Source: Saltatorellus ferox (lineage in GTDB: Bacteria > Planctomycetota > UBA1135 > GCA-002686595). Taken from it: DNA of 64,000 nucleotides. Of the stretch, positions 12,094 to 20,842 are shown piece after piece. The translations under genes were made by a program, and so were the position numbers. The stretch covers positions 1,302,001 through 1,366,000 of the forward strand of contig CP036434.1 in NCBI GenBank assembly GCA_007751475.1, read 5' to 3'. The notes beneath the pieces are model-generated. The model was not told where the DNA came from and made no database searches. It saw only the letters and a program-made list of their open reading frames with translations. Within the stretch, counting starts at the first letter, position 1. Each line of letters starts with the position of its first letter.

Positions 12094-12852
12094 ATGCTTC
12101 GTCGCCTCTTCACCAAGAACGCACCCGAGGACCAGCGCGTCCACTACCGGAGAATCCCGGGAAAGAGCGCTGCCATGGGGGTCAAACTGATCTGCGCGAA
12201 CGGCGCTCCGGTCTCCGGTGCGCTGATCGATCTTTCCGCGGGCGGGGTCGCCATCGAGTTTGATGAAGACCTCACGCAAGAACTGGAGATCGGTTCCGAG
12301 CGCGAGCTGATCTTCAGCTCCTTGACCGTCAAGTCCGTCCGCGCCCTCGGTATCGTTCGAATGGTGCCGAACGAGCGTACGCCGAAGCGTTTCGGCTTCG
12401 AGTTCACCGACGGCGCAGCACTGTTCCAGCAGCTGGACGACTCGTTCTACAAGTACTTCAACCGTCGCCAGTTTCGCCGCGCGAAGCCGGCGCTCGGGGA
12501 GAAGGTCTACGCCGAGTTCGGCTGGGGCAACATCCTGCAGACGGTCGATATCTACGACCTCTCGCGCGGCGGAGCGTCCTTCTACGTGCCCCATGACCTG
12601 GCCGCGCAGCTCGAACTCGACATGCCGGTCGAACTCGTGCTCCGGGTGCCCAAGACCGACTTCACGCTGGTGCACTACGCCATCGTTCGCCACGTCACGC
12701 AGGACTCACGTGGATTCCGCGTCGGCGTTTCGATGGAGGTCGTGACCGAGGGTGAGAACAAGCGCAACGTCCGCAAGGGGGTCGCGGCCTACTCCGACTA
12801 TCTCCAGGCGCGAATTGCCGAGATGGATCGGTACAACTCCGCGTATCATTAG
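12094..12852 (+). CDS. Tandem PilZ-domain protein (second paralogue)
   Basis: A 252-aa protein from ATG 12094, 81 bp after the MshEN-type gene. Both halves have complete PilZ signatures: R15-x3-R19 (RVHYR) with D46-x-S-x-x-G (DLSAGGVAI), and R124-x3-R128 (or R125-R129) in YFNRRQFRR with D155-x-S-x-x-G (DLSRGGASF). It should therefore be a cytosolic cyclic-di-GMP receptor with up to two sites. It shares the Q-Q-L-D...YFNRR linker with the protein at 10237, and the two probably arose by duplication. No output domain is attached, so signalling would be by protein contact; partner and process (motility, adhesion, secretion) are unknown. Confidence 0.85.
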   Translation: MLRRLFTKNAPEDQRVHYRRIPGKSAAMGVKLICANGAPVSGALIDLSAGGVAIEFDEDLTQELEIGSERELIFSSLTVKSVRALGIVRMVPNERTPKRFGFEFTDGAALFQQLDDSFYKYFNRRQFRRAKPALGEKVYAEFGWGNILQTVDIYDLSRGGASFYVPHDLAAQLELDMPVELVLRVPKTDFTLVHYAIVRHVTQDSRGFRVGVSMEVVTEGENKRNVRKGVAAYSDYLQARIAEMDRYNSAYH

Positions 12853-12956
12853 GGTCCAGAGGCGTTTCCGTGGCGCGGTTCACGGCGCTATCTGGATTCC
12901 CCGTGCTTCCCTGGGCCCCGGCGGGCTTGGCTGAGGCCTGATAGCGACCACGACCG

Positions 12957-13784
12957 ATGATTGATCTCGATGGACTGCACGTCGGCGGCTACTCGCTCGG
13001 CGGCTTCGCATCGTGCCTGGATATCCCGACGTTCAAGGTGGCCGTGGACATCGGGATCTGCCTCGACCGTGTCATCTCGCGGGACCTGATCCTGATCACC
13101 CACGCCCACGTGGATCACCTGGGGGCGATCGCACAGCACGTCGCCCAGCGCGGCCTGCGACGAATGGAGCCAGCGACCTACCTCGTTCCACCGGGCATCG
13201 AAGATCAGGTGGAGGAACTCCTGCGGGCCTGGCGCGGCCTCGACGGGGGAGCCCTCGCCGCCAACGTGGTGTCGCTGGCCCCCGGGGAGCGCTTTCAGGT
13301 CCGCCAGGACCTCGCCATCCGCCCCTTTCGAACCCGGCATCGCGTCGTCTCCCAGGGGTACTTCTTCGAGCGCACGACGAAGCGACTCGCCGAGGAGTTC
13401 CAGGGGCTCCCGCCCGATGAGATCCGAGATCTCCGCCTGGCCGGCACCGAGGTCAGCGTTCCCGTGCGAAGCATCGACCTCGCGGTCACCGGAGACACGC
13501 GGCTCGACGCCGTGCTGGAGAACCCCGAGGTCGCGGGCGCCGAGCGGCTCGTGCTGGAGTGCACTTTCTTCGATGATCGAATCGACGTCGAGGAGGCGCG
13601 CCATCGCGGTCACGTGCACATCGACGAGGTGGCCGAGGCAGCGGCCCATTTCAGCGGTCGAGCGCTGCTCCTGAACCACGTTTCACCGCGGCATGCGCGC
13701 GCAGATGCCCGGCGGATCATGGCCGAGAAACTGCCGCCCGAACTCCTGGAGCGCACCCGCTTGATGGTCGGCGCCGAAGACTGA
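12957..13784 (+). CDS. Metallo-beta-lactamase-fold hydrolase, RNase Z-like
   Basis: A 275-aa protein from ATG 12957. The metal motif HxHxDH is intact (H49-A-H-V-D-H54), preceded by the strand LILITHA. Later ligands are visible in AVTGDTRLDAV (Asp), RHRGHVHIDE and LLNHVSPRH (His). The layout resembles the tRNase Z/ElaC group of the MBL superfamily, which cleaves the 3' trailer of pre-tRNA, but the flexible-arm exosite is not evident. A general MBL hydrolase is therefore possible. It is cytosolic. The gene ends 4 bp before the convergent LOG-family gene. Confidence 0.8.
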   Translation: MIDLDGLHVGGYSLGGFASCLDIPTFKVAVDIGICLDRVISRDLILITHAHVDHLGAIAQHVAQRGLRRMEPATYLVPPGIEDQVEELLRAWRGLDGGALAANVVSLAPGERFQVRQDLAIRPFRTRHRVVSQGYFFERTTKRLAEEFQGLPPDEIRDLRLAGTEVSVPVRSIDLAVTGDTRLDAVLENPEVAGAERLVLECTFFDDRIDVEEARHRGHVHIDEVAEAAAHFSGRALLLNHVSPRHARADARRIMAEKLPPELLERTRLMVGAED

Positions 13785-13788
13785 CCTG

Positions 13789-14403
13789 TCAGGGCCGCGG
13801 CCGCGTACCGGCCCATCGGGGCCTCGGCGGCGGAGTCCAGGCGTCCATGCGATCGAGCAGGGTCTCCAGGTCGCTTTCGACGAGCACCAGCGCCCGATGC
13901 TCCGGCCGGATGAAGCCCTCGCGAACGGCCAGGTCGAGGTGCTGGACCACGTGCTCGTAGTAGCCGTTCAGATTCAGAACGCCGACCGGGCAGTCGTGGA
14001 TGGCGAGCTGGAGCCAGGTGAGGACTTCGAAGAACTCCTCGAGCGTCCCGTGGCCGCCCGGGAGGACCAGGAAGGCCGAGGAGAGCTCCATCATCCGCGC
14101 TTTCCGCTCGTGCAGCGTGTCGACGACATCCAGGTGGGTGAGCTCCCTGTGGGCGACCTCCATCGTCTGCAGGCCGAAGGGTAGGACCCCGTGGACCTCG
14201 CCGCCCGCCTCCAGGGCGGCGTCGGCCACGGCGCCCATCAGGCCCCGGTTTCCACCTCCGTAGACGACGCCCTTGCCCCGGGAGACAATCGCCCGACCGG
14301 TCGCTCGGGCCATCTCGAGGTAGCGCGGGTGGGCGCCGTCGTTGCTGCCGCAGAAGACGCAGATGCGCTGTGGCGCGTCGCTGGAGGACGAGGGTCGTGT
14401 CAT
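13789..14403 (-). CDS. LOG-family (TIGR00730) nucleotide phosphoribohydrolase
   Basis: A 204-aa Rossmann-like protein with the family signature PGGHGTLEE at residues 115-123, GGGNRGLMG at 49-57 and the conserved basic region ERKARMM (99-105). Family members release a base from nucleoside 5'-monophosphates; plant-associated ones make cytokinins, while in most bacteria the substrate is uncertain. Length and motif spacing are normal, so it should be active. It is convergent with the MBL gene. Confidence 0.9.
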   Translation of the reverse strand: MTRPSSSSDAPQRICVFCGSNDGAHPRYLEMARATGRAIVSRGKGVVYGGGNRGLMGAVADAALEAGGEVHGVLPFGLQTMEVAHRELTHLDVVDTLHERKARMMELSSAFLVLPGGHGTLEEFFEVLTWLQLAIHDCPVGVLNLNGYYEHVVQHLDLAVREGFIRPEHRALVLVESDLETLLDRMDAWTPPPRPRWAGTRPRP

Positions 14404-14477
14404 CCGCCCAACTTACAGCGCGTCGGCTCAAGAGTGACGGCTCGGGAGCCCGATCCCTTCCGTAGCCAGCTAAGCAT

Positions 14478-15161
14478 ATGCCCTCACGCCCCTTCGTCAT
14501 CACCGGTGCCCCGCGCTCCGAACTCAGCTTCACCTCCAGGGTCTTCACGGCCCTCGGAGCTCCCTGCGGCGACGAGGGGGTGTTTCACACGGCGGCGTTC
14601 GAGCGAGGTGGAACGCTTTTCTGGCCGACCAGCCTGGCGGGCGACTCCTCCTGGTACGCCGCACCGGTGCTGGGCAAGCTCCCGGAAGGCAGCGTCGTCA
14701 TCCACCAGGTCCGGCACCCGCTGGCCACCATCCACGACCTCTACGCCAGCCGATTCTTCGAGCGCGACTCACCGAGCCGTGACTTCGTGAACGACTTTCT
14801 GCCCGAGACACGGCGCGGCGGATCGCTCGATCGCTGCATGCGCCTGTGGGTCGAGTGGCACCGCATGATCGAGGTCGCGGGTGACTACGAGGACCTGATC
14901 TATCGCCGCTACCGCCTCGAGGATTTCAACGAGCACCGCGCCTGCGAGCAGCTGGCCCTCCTCGGCCTTCAGCGCGATGCGGGCAACGCTCGACGCGTCA
15001 TCGAAGAACTCGGAGGCGTGCCGACTCGCCAGCAGGTTCCACTCGCATGGGAAGACCTTCCGGTGACGCGCCTGACGCGTGAGGTCATGGCTGCTGCGGC
15101 CGAGTACGGCTACGACGTGCCAGGGGCCGAATTCGACAGCGACTCCGCGCGATCGGCCTGA
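14478..15161 (+). CDS. Sulfotransferase-like protein with degenerate P-loop
   Basis: A 227-aa protein from ATG 14478. FVITGAPRSELSF matches the 5'-phosphosulfate-binding loop of PAPS sulfotransferases, but the usual Gly-Thr after PRS is replaced by Glu-Leu. VIHQVRHPLATIHDLY matches the 3'-phosphate-binding region, and YRRYRLEDF the usual (R/K)YEDL. The length is at the short end for the family. It probably has a sulfotransferase fold, but the altered P-loop makes activity uncertain. Its 3' end nearly meets the convergent PepSY gene (10 bp). Confidence 0.6.
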   Translation: MPSRPFVITGAPRSELSFTSRVFTALGAPCGDEGVFHTAAFERGGTLFWPTSLAGDSSWYAAPVLGKLPEGSVVIHQVRHPLATIHDLYASRFFERDSPSRDFVNDFLPETRRGGSLDRCMRLWVEWHRMIEVAGDYEDLIYRRYRLEDFNEHRACEQLALLGLQRDAGNARRVIEELGGVPTRQQVPLAWEDLPVTRLTREVMAAAAEYGYDVPGAEFDSDSARSA

Positions 15162-15171
15162 GCTGGCTCGC

Positions 15172-15732
15172 TCAGACCCTCCGCCGGCGCTTGATCATGT
15201 GGGGCAGCGCCCACAGGTACATGCCGGTGAACCAGAGGCCGAGCAGGATGAGGGCCGCGGGCAGGAAGACCCAGAGCTTCGCCCAGCCCGCGAACCACGA
15301 CCCATCGTGAATGGCCTCGATCACGTCCGAGCGCCGGTAGCTCGACTGCAGGACCTCGCCCGAGGCCGTGTCGATCTGGACCTCCCAGCTGTTCTTCGCC
15401 TGCACCTTCAGCATGCCCCGTGAAGGCCTGACGTCGAGTCGATCGATGTCGTTCCAGGACCGAATCCCGGCCTCGGGTACGCTCGCGGCAGCGGCTAGCA
15501 CCTCATCCCACGACAGCCTGAGTTCCTTCGTGGAGCCGCGCATGGTGGCCGGCTGGATCCAGGCCCAATCCTTCTTCAGCTGAAGGAAGATGCCGCTGGC
15601 GATCACGACGAGAAGGGGCACCGCGGCGATGATCGCTCCGATTCGATGCAGCTGCCGATTGCGCTTCGGCGCGCGGCTCTTCCTGGATCTTGCGGCGCCG
15701 GGAACCGCCGTGACGCCTTCGCGATCGGTCAT
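15172..15732 (-). CDS. PepSY-associated membrane protein
   Basis: A 186-aa protein with a basic N-terminus, a first membrane segment about residues 28-50 (IGAIIAAVPLLVVIASG), an extracytoplasmic PepSY-like region (SWDEVLAAA...WEVQIDTASGEVL) and a C-terminal membrane segment about 150-172, ending in KRRRR. Such proteins accompany iron, copper or haem-related systems. It is the third gene of a minus-strand run: YtkA-like lipoprotein, dihaem peroxidase, then this gene 14 bp later. A role in redox or metal handling is inferred from that context. Confidence 0.8.
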   Translation of the reverse strand: MTDREGVTAVPGAARSRKSRAPKRNRQLHRIGAIIAAVPLLVVIASGIFLQLKKDWAWIQPATMRGSTKELRLSWDEVLAAAASVPEAGIRSWNDIDRLDVRPSRGMLKVQAKNSWEVQIDTASGEVLQSSYRRSDVIEAIHDGSWFAGWAKLWVFLPAALILLGLWFTGMYLWALPHMIKRRRRV

Positions 15733-15746
15733 GGAAGCTGTGGCCC

Positions 15747-17267
15747 CTAGCGGGGAGCGCGCACCGAGGAGAGATCGAGGGAATCGTCGGTGAGCGACTC
15801 GAGGAAGGTCACGAGGTCTTCCGCTTCCGACGGTGAGAGATGCAGCGGCTGGAGGATCCGCTCCGACTGGCCGCTGGCTGGCCTCGCCGTCTCCCGGGTG
15901 TTGTAGAACTCCACGACCTGTTCCAGCGTGTCGAAGACACCGTTGTGCATGTACGGCGCGGTCAAAGCGACGTTCCTGAGCGAGGGCGTCTTGAACTCCG
16001 GCGAACCCTCGTGGAGGTGCCTCGGAAGGTAGTCGACCTTGACCCTCGAGGGCCCGTTCGGATCATCGGACCAACGGGAGCCCACGCCGAACTCCGACGC
16101 GCGCAGCCGCTCGACCCCGTGGACTCGACCGAGGTCCTCGGGGGGCGCGTCCTCGGGTCGTCGAGGCGGCTCGGCCTGCCCATCGCTATCGCTCCAGAGA
16201 AGCGATTCGTTCGACGGCACCTGGGTGTCGTGGAACTCGTAGTCCGTGAAGAGCGGGCCGTGGTGACAGACGATGCACTGTGCCTTGCCCGTGAAGAGTT
16301 CGAGGCCGCGCAGCGCCGCCGGGTCGAGCGCAGCCACCTTGTCCGGGTCGTGCTCACGCAGGCCCTCGACGAACACATCGAAGGGCGCACGCGCGGAGAC
16401 CAGGCGCTCCTGGAAGGCCGCGATGGACTTGCCAGCGTTCACGAACGCGCGGGTCACGGCCTCCTGATCTTCGGGGGTCATGCTGTCCCAGGCGCGCTGG
16501 TGGGGGTGATAGAAGCCGGTGCCGTAGAGATGCGTGTGGTGCTCGCCCGTCGTCGCGGTTCCCTGGATCCCTGCCCTCGCCCTTTGACGCTTCGCGTGTG
16601 CCGCCGCCAGCTGATGCGCGCGATCGTCGGCCGGAACGGGCCGCGCGGCCGGCGGGAATCGCTCAGCGTCGTCGAAGGGCGGCATCGGCCCGAAGACGGT
16701 CTCGTAGAGCGTTCGCAGCGTCGGCTCGCCGTGGATCGTGCGGACCACGTCCGAGCGCGTGAACGCGTGCTCCAGCGGATCCTCCAGCGGCACGAGGGCC
16801 TGGTTCCACAGGCTGTCGGCGCGACCGTCCCAGAAGAACCATCGAAGATGCGCCACGTTCCAGAGGGACGGCGCGTGCCGCTCCAGCTGCATGACGCCCA
16901 TGCTGAGCTTCTTGCCGTCGGCGAACGATTCGCGCGGGTCGTGGCACGTGGCGCAGGCGATCGTGCCTGCCCTGGAAAGCGCGCGCGAGTGAAAGAGATG
17001 CCTGCCGAGCTCCGCGGCGTCGGGGTTGCCCGAGACGCGGTTCGTCGGATCGACCGGAACCGCAGGGACGGGCGAGAGGCGCAGCGTTCGCTTCAGAGCA
17101 TCGGGCGACAGCGGGGGAATCCAGGCCTTCGCCTCGATGGCGGTCGAATCGGCCTCGGATCCGCCGCGACCCGGGGTCTCCGGATGTCCGCAGCCGACGG
17201 CGAAAAGGGCGACACCGAGCCATACCGTCGCGAGCCTCACCCCGCCGCTTCGTGCCACTCGCCTCAC
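15747..17267 (-). CDS. Dihaem cytochrome c peroxidase / MauG-family lipoprotein
   Basis: A 506-aa protein from GTG 17267. The signal peptide ends in a lipobox, LFAVGC (Cys26). The first haem c motif is CATCH at 105-109 and the second is CIVCHH in the C-terminal half. The spacing fits bacterial dihaem peroxidases, which reduce H2O2 in the periplasm or, as MauG relatives, oxidise protein residues. The region PSLRNVALTAPYMHNGVFDTLEQ is the usual C-terminal core with its distal Met/His. Its start overlaps the stop of the YtkA-like gene in a GTGA junction, showing tight translational coupling. Confidence 0.9.
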   Translation of the reverse strand: MRRVARSGGVRLATVWLGVALFAVGCGHPETPGRGGSEADSTAIEAKAWIPPLSPDALKRTLRLSPVPAVPVDPTNRVSGNPDAAELGRHLFHSRALSRAGTIACATCHDPRESFADGKKLSMGVMQLERHAPSLWNVAHLRWFFWDGRADSLWNQALVPLEDPLEHAFTRSDVVRTIHGEPTLRTLYETVFGPMPPFDDAERFPPAARPVPADDRAHQLAAAHAKRQRARAGIQGTATTGEHHTHLYGTGFYHPHQRAWDSMTPEDQEAVTRAFVNAGKSIAAFQERLVSARAPFDVFVEGLREHDPDKVAALDPAALRGLELFTGKAQCIVCHHGPLFTDYEFHDTQVPSNESLLWSDSDGQAEPPRRPEDAPPEDLGRVHGVERLRASEFGVGSRWSDDPNGPSRVKVDYLPRHLHEGSPEFKTPSLRNVALTAPYMHNGVFDTLEQVVEFYNTRETARPASGQSERILQPLHLSPSEAEDLVTFLESLTDDSLDLSSVRAPR

Positions 17268-17767
17268 AGCCGAAGCTCGTCCTCGGCCGTGGCGGCCAGC
17301 CCATCCACGAGAACGTTCACGGCTACCGTCCAGTACCCGTCCATGTGCAGGAGAAAGCCGTTCACTCGGTACTTGCCTTCGCCCAGCTCCTCGGACCGCG
17401 GCTCCCGAAGCATGCCGTGGCCGTGATCCGGCATGAAGCAGCTGATCGTCACGCTCGCGCCTTCGACCGGCGTGCGCTCCGCGTCGTTGCGCACGAGCGT
17501 GACGTCGACCGAGAAGTGCTCGTTGATGGGGACGCGTCCGTTCTCGGGACGCCAGGTCACCCGGAACGCGTCGTCGCGCGTCACGATCTCCCGCGGCGCC
17601 TCGAATTGGAACTCGTAGCTGTCCGGCTCGGTCGCGCGTGCCTCGTCAGCGCTTCGGACCCCGTCCGGCGGGCCCGCCTCGGAGGTCGAACCACCGCCGC
17701 ACGAGCCGAGCGCGTGCGGCAGCAGAAGCGCAAGAAACATGGAGATCGGAAGGCCAGCCCGGTTCAT
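17264..17767 (-). CDS. YtkA/FixH-like lipoprotein
   Basis: I prefer ATG at 17767, which puts a signal peptide directly at the N-terminus with lipobox ALGSC (Cys23). The body is an Ig-like beta domain with SCFMPDHGHGM and FLLHMDGYWTVAVNVLV. This is the pattern of YtkA-like domains, where Met/His residues near MPxHGHG suggest copper binding. It is the first gene of the operon with the dihaem peroxidase and PepSY protein, overlapping the next start by 4 bp. The function is probably periplasmic metal or redox related, by analogy and context. Confidence 0.75.
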   Translation of the reverse strand: MNRAGLPISMFLALLLPHALGSCGGGSTSEAGPPDGVRSADEARATEPDSYEFQFEAPREIVTRDDAFRVTWRPENGRVPINEHFSVDVTLVRNDAERTPVEGASVTISCFMPDHGHGMLREPRSEELGEGKYRVNGFLLHMDGYWTVAVNVLVDGLAATAEDELRL

Positions 17768-17803
17768 GGCAACACTATAGACCATCGGGGCCGGCCTTTG
17801 GCC

Positions 17804-19549
17804 TCAGCCCTTCTGTTCGAACTTGGCCCAGGAGTCGCGCAGCGAAACGGCGCGGTTGAAGACGATGTCTTCGTCGTCCGTACGCACGAAGTAGCCGAGA
17901 CGTTCGAACTGTACCTGGGTCCCGGCCGCGGCTGCGCTCAGCGCCGGCTCGAGCTTGGCGCCCTGGACGACTTGAATCGAATCGGGGTTCAGGTCCTCCT
18001 CGATCGTGCGACCGCCGGTCCCCGGCTGCGGCTCCTTGAACAGGTGGTCGTAGAGGCGCACCTCGGCATCGACGGCGTCACGCGCGCTGACCCAGTGGAT
18101 GATGCCCTTGACCTTCTTCTTGCCCTCGGGCGTCTTGCCGCCGCCCGATTCGGGATCGTAGGTGCAGCGCAGCTCGACGACGTTCCCGGCGTCGTCCTTG
18201 ATGATCTCGTCGCAGTGGATCACGTAGCCGTAGCGCAGGCGCACGTCACCGTTCGCCTTCAGTCGGAAGAACTTCGACGGAGCGTCCTCGCGGAAGTCCT
18301 CCTGCTCGATCCAGATCTCGCGCGTGAGATGGAGCGTGCGCGACGTGCCTTCGCCCTCGGCCTCTGGGTTGTTCACGGCCTCGCACTCGATGGCCTCGTC
18401 CTCGGCGAGGTTCGTGATCACGACCTTCAGGGGATCGAGCACGGCCATGCGGCGATCGGCGCGCTTGTTCAGATCCTCGCGCAGCGCGTTCTCCAGAAGG
18501 TGCATGTCGTGGAGCGCGTTGAACTTCGTCAGTCCAGCGGCGGCGCACATGTTCCGGATCGCGTCGGGCGTGTAGCCACGCTTGCGAAGGCCGCGGATCG
18601 TGGGCATGCGCGGGTCGTCCCAGCCGGTCACGTACCCTTTCTCGACGAGCTCCTGGAGCTTGCGCTTCGAGGTGATCGTGTAGGTGAGGTTGAGGCGCGC
18701 GAACTCGATCTGGCGCGGGGAACCGATGCCGTCGATGTGCTCCAGGAACCACTCGTACAGAGGACGGTGGTTCTCGAACTCCAGGCTGCAGAGGGAGTGC
18801 GTCACGCCCTCGATCGCATCCGACTGCCCGTGGGCGAAGTCGTACATCGGATAGATGCACCACGCGTCGCCGGTGCGGTGGTGGTGGGCGCGCGCGATCC
18901 GGTAGAGAACCGGGTCGCGCATGTTCAGGTTGGCGTGCGCCATGTCGATCTTCGCGCGCAGCGTGCACGCTCCGTCCGGGAACTCGCCGTCCCGCATGCT
19001 CTTGAAGAGCGCGAGGTTCTCGGTCGTCGAGCGGTCCCGGTTCGGGCTGTTCTTGCCGGGCTCATGGGGCGTGCCGCGGTAGCTGCGGGTCTCCTCGGCG
19101 GAGAGGTCGCAGACGTAGGCAAGGCCCTTCTCGATGAGCTGCACGGCGAAGCCGTAGAGGGCCTCGAAGTAGTCGGAGGCGTAGTACTCGTGGCCCTGCC
19201 AGTCGTAGCCGAGCCAGCGGATGTCGTCCTTGATCGAGTCGACGAACTCCTGGCTCTCCTTGGCCGGGTTCGTGTCGTCGAAGCGCAGGTTGCAGCGCCC
19301 GCCGAACTTTTCGGCGATGCCGAAGTCGACCCAGATCGCCTTGGCGTGACCGATGTGCAGGTAGCCGTTCGGCTCCGGTGGGAAGCGCGTGATCACGCCC
19401 TCGGGCGTCCGGCCCGCCGCCATGTCGTTCTCCACCTCTTGCTCGACGAAGTTCATTCGAGAGGCAGCCTCGGGAGCGGCGGCGGCGCCAGGGGATCCAG
19501 TGCCGGGGGCTCCGGCGCTCGAATTCGGGTTCTTGGGATCAGGGCACAT
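17804..19549 (-). CDS. glnS: Glutamine--tRNA ligase
   Basis: Class I glutaminyl-tRNA synthetase, charging tRNA-Gln directly with glutamine. The 581-aa protein has [14 protein letters not shown], then [17 protein letters not shown] (HIGH motif), [10 protein letters not shown] and the KMSKS-equivalent ITSKRKL. A C-terminal beta-barrel anticodon-binding half follows ([34 protein letters not shown]). About 30 Ala/Pro/Ser-rich residues precede the conserved start; MNFVEQ is an internal alternative. The length is normal. Presence of GlnRS implies that this organism need not rely only on GatCAB for Gln-tRNA. Confidence 0.95.
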   Translation of the reverse strand: MCPDPKNPNSSAGAPGTGSPGAAAAPEAASRMNFVEQEVENDMAAGRTPEGVITRFPPEPNGYLHIGHAKAIWVDFGIAEKFGGRCNLRFDDTNPAKESQEFVDSIKDDIRWLGYDWQGHEYYASDYFEALYGFAVQLIEKGLAYVCDLSAEETRSYRGTPHEPGKNSPNRDRSTTENLALFKSMRDGEFPDGACTLRAKIDMAHANLNMRDPVLYRIARAHHHRTGDAWCIYPMYDFAHGQSDAIEGVTHSLCSLEFENHRPLYEWFLEHIDGIGSPRQIEFARLNLTYTITSKRKLQELVEKGYVTGWDDPRMPTIRGLRKRGYTPDAIRNMCAAAGLTKFNALHDMHLLENALREDLNKRADRRMAVLDPLKVVITNLAEDEAIECEAVNNPEAEGEGTSRTLHLTREIWIEQEDFREDAPSKFFRLKANGDVRLRYGYVIHCDEIIKDDAGNVVELRCTYDPESGGGKTPEGKKKVKGIIHWVSARDAVDAEVRLYDHLFKEPQPGTGGRTIEEDLNPDSIQVVQGAKLEPALSAAAAGTQVQFERLGYFVRTDDEDIVFNRAVSLRDSWAKFEQKG

Positions 19550-19712
19550 GGGAATCTCGGCCGGTCGCGCGGGCCGTCTTGGGGTGGGCCATCCGGGGCC
19601 CTTCGGAGGGGGAGTCTACGGGGCGGCGCGGTCGACCGCCCCGATTGGGCCGGACACTTCCGCGCGAATCAGAAGAAAGACGGGCCGGGTGTCGACGTTG
19701 TAGGCTTCCCGG

Positions 19713-20768
19713 GTGAAGCGACTCCAGCCCCTCGACGGATTGCGCGGCCTCGCCGTGCTGCTGGTTCTCGCGTCGCACGCCAGCAACGCGGGCATCGATC
19801 TCGTCCCACCGTCGTGGATCGGCGGCCTTCGGGCGGCGGGCCTCGGGCGGCCCGGGGTCTTCCTCTTCTTCGTCCTCTCGAGCTTCCTGCTCACGGGTCA
19901 GCTCTTGGCCCGGATCGACGGCGCTGAGCCGATCTGCTGGCGGCGCTTCGCGGCGCGCCGCCTGCTTCGCATCATGCCCGCCTACGCGCTGACGCTCGGG
20001 ATCCTCGTGATCTTCGGGGCGATGGGGGAGCGGCCCGCGCTGGAGCATCTCGCGCTCGTCCGCGCCGAGCATCACTTCTGGACGATCCCCGTCGAGGTGT
20101 TCTTCTACCTGACGTTGCCGGTGATCGTGCTGCTCCTCGGCCCGCTTCGGAGCGTCGCGCTCCGGCTCGCGGTGCTCGGCGTGGCGGCGACCGCGCTCCG
20201 CTGGGCCTTCCCACCGGACTTCACGAGCGAGCCGCCGCGCTACCGGCCGAACGTGGCGCCGTTCCTGCCGATCTTCCTCGCGGGGTCGGCGCTGGCGGTG
20301 GTCGGTCCTGCGCTCATCGAGCTTCGGGACCGCGCGCGCCGCGGGCTCCTCGTCCTGGCCTCGATCGCCAGCTTCGCGCTGGTCCTGCTGACGCCGTCGG
20401 TCTGGTCCCTGGTGACCGGCGAGCCCGTGGAGCACACGCGTTTTCACCTGTGGTTCGACGCGTTCGCGGTCCTCTGGGCCGTCGTGCTGGCGGCGGCGCT
20501 CCAGCCCGGCGGCTGGATCCGCGCCGCTGCCTCGTGGGCACCCCTGCGCTGGCTCGGCCAGATCAGCTACAGCGTGTACCTGCTCCACGCGCTCGTGCTC
20601 GGGTACTTCGTCGACCGAGGCGCGGCGCTCGGGCTGCCGCAGGCGGCCCTCGGCCCCGCGTTCCTGGCCGCCAGCTGCCTCGCGGGCGCTGCGTCCTATT
20701 GGCTCGTCGAGCGGCCGTTCTTGGGCGTCCTCAGCGCGCGGGCTACCGCACCTCCCGAAGCGGACTAG
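19713..20768 (+). CDS. Acyltransferase-3 family membrane protein
   Basis: A 351-aa integral membrane protein from GTG 19713, divergent from glnS. LDGLRGLAVLLVLASHASN is the family's N-terminal helix with the conserved Arg and the catalytic-type His. About ten hydrophobic segments follow, with FLLTGQLLARI, RFAARRLLRIMPAYALTL, HHFWTIPVEVFFYL (second conserved His and Glu) and ISYSVYLLHALVLGY. Family members O-acetylate or acylate surface polysaccharides and lipids in the cytoplasmic membrane. The substrate is unknown. Confidence 0.9.
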   Translation: MKRLQPLDGLRGLAVLLVLASHASNAGIDLVPPSWIGGLRAAGLGRPGVFLFFVLSSFLLTGQLLARIDGAEPICWRRFAARRLLRIMPAYALTLGILVIFGAMGERPALEHLALVRAEHHFWTIPVEVFFYLTLPVIVLLLGPLRSVALRLAVLGVAATALRWAFPPDFTSEPPRYRPNVAPFLPIFLAGSALAVVGPALIELRDRARRGLLVLASIASFALVLLTPSVWSLVTGEPVEHTRFHLWFDAFAVLWAVVLAAALQPGGWIRAAASWAPLRWLGQISYSVYLLHALVLGYFVDRGAALGLPQAALGPAFLAASCLAGAASYWLVERPFLGVLSARATAPPEAD

Positions 20769-20842
20769 AATTCAGGCGAGACGTGAGGGAACGTCCGCCA
20801 CCTCCTGTCCCTCTTCAGAACGTGCCGAAGACCCAAGCCGCC

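Noticed and set aside
17252..19927. An 891-codon plus-strand frame opposite glnS
   Set aside because: Antisense shadow of glutaminyl-tRNA synthetase; composition (Val/Leu/Asp/Arg/His repeats) is typical of a reversed frame.
20450..20842. Upstream extension of the dihaem peroxidase at 20843
   Set aside because: The extension overlaps the acyltransferase gene in another frame; ATG 20843 directly precedes a signal peptide.
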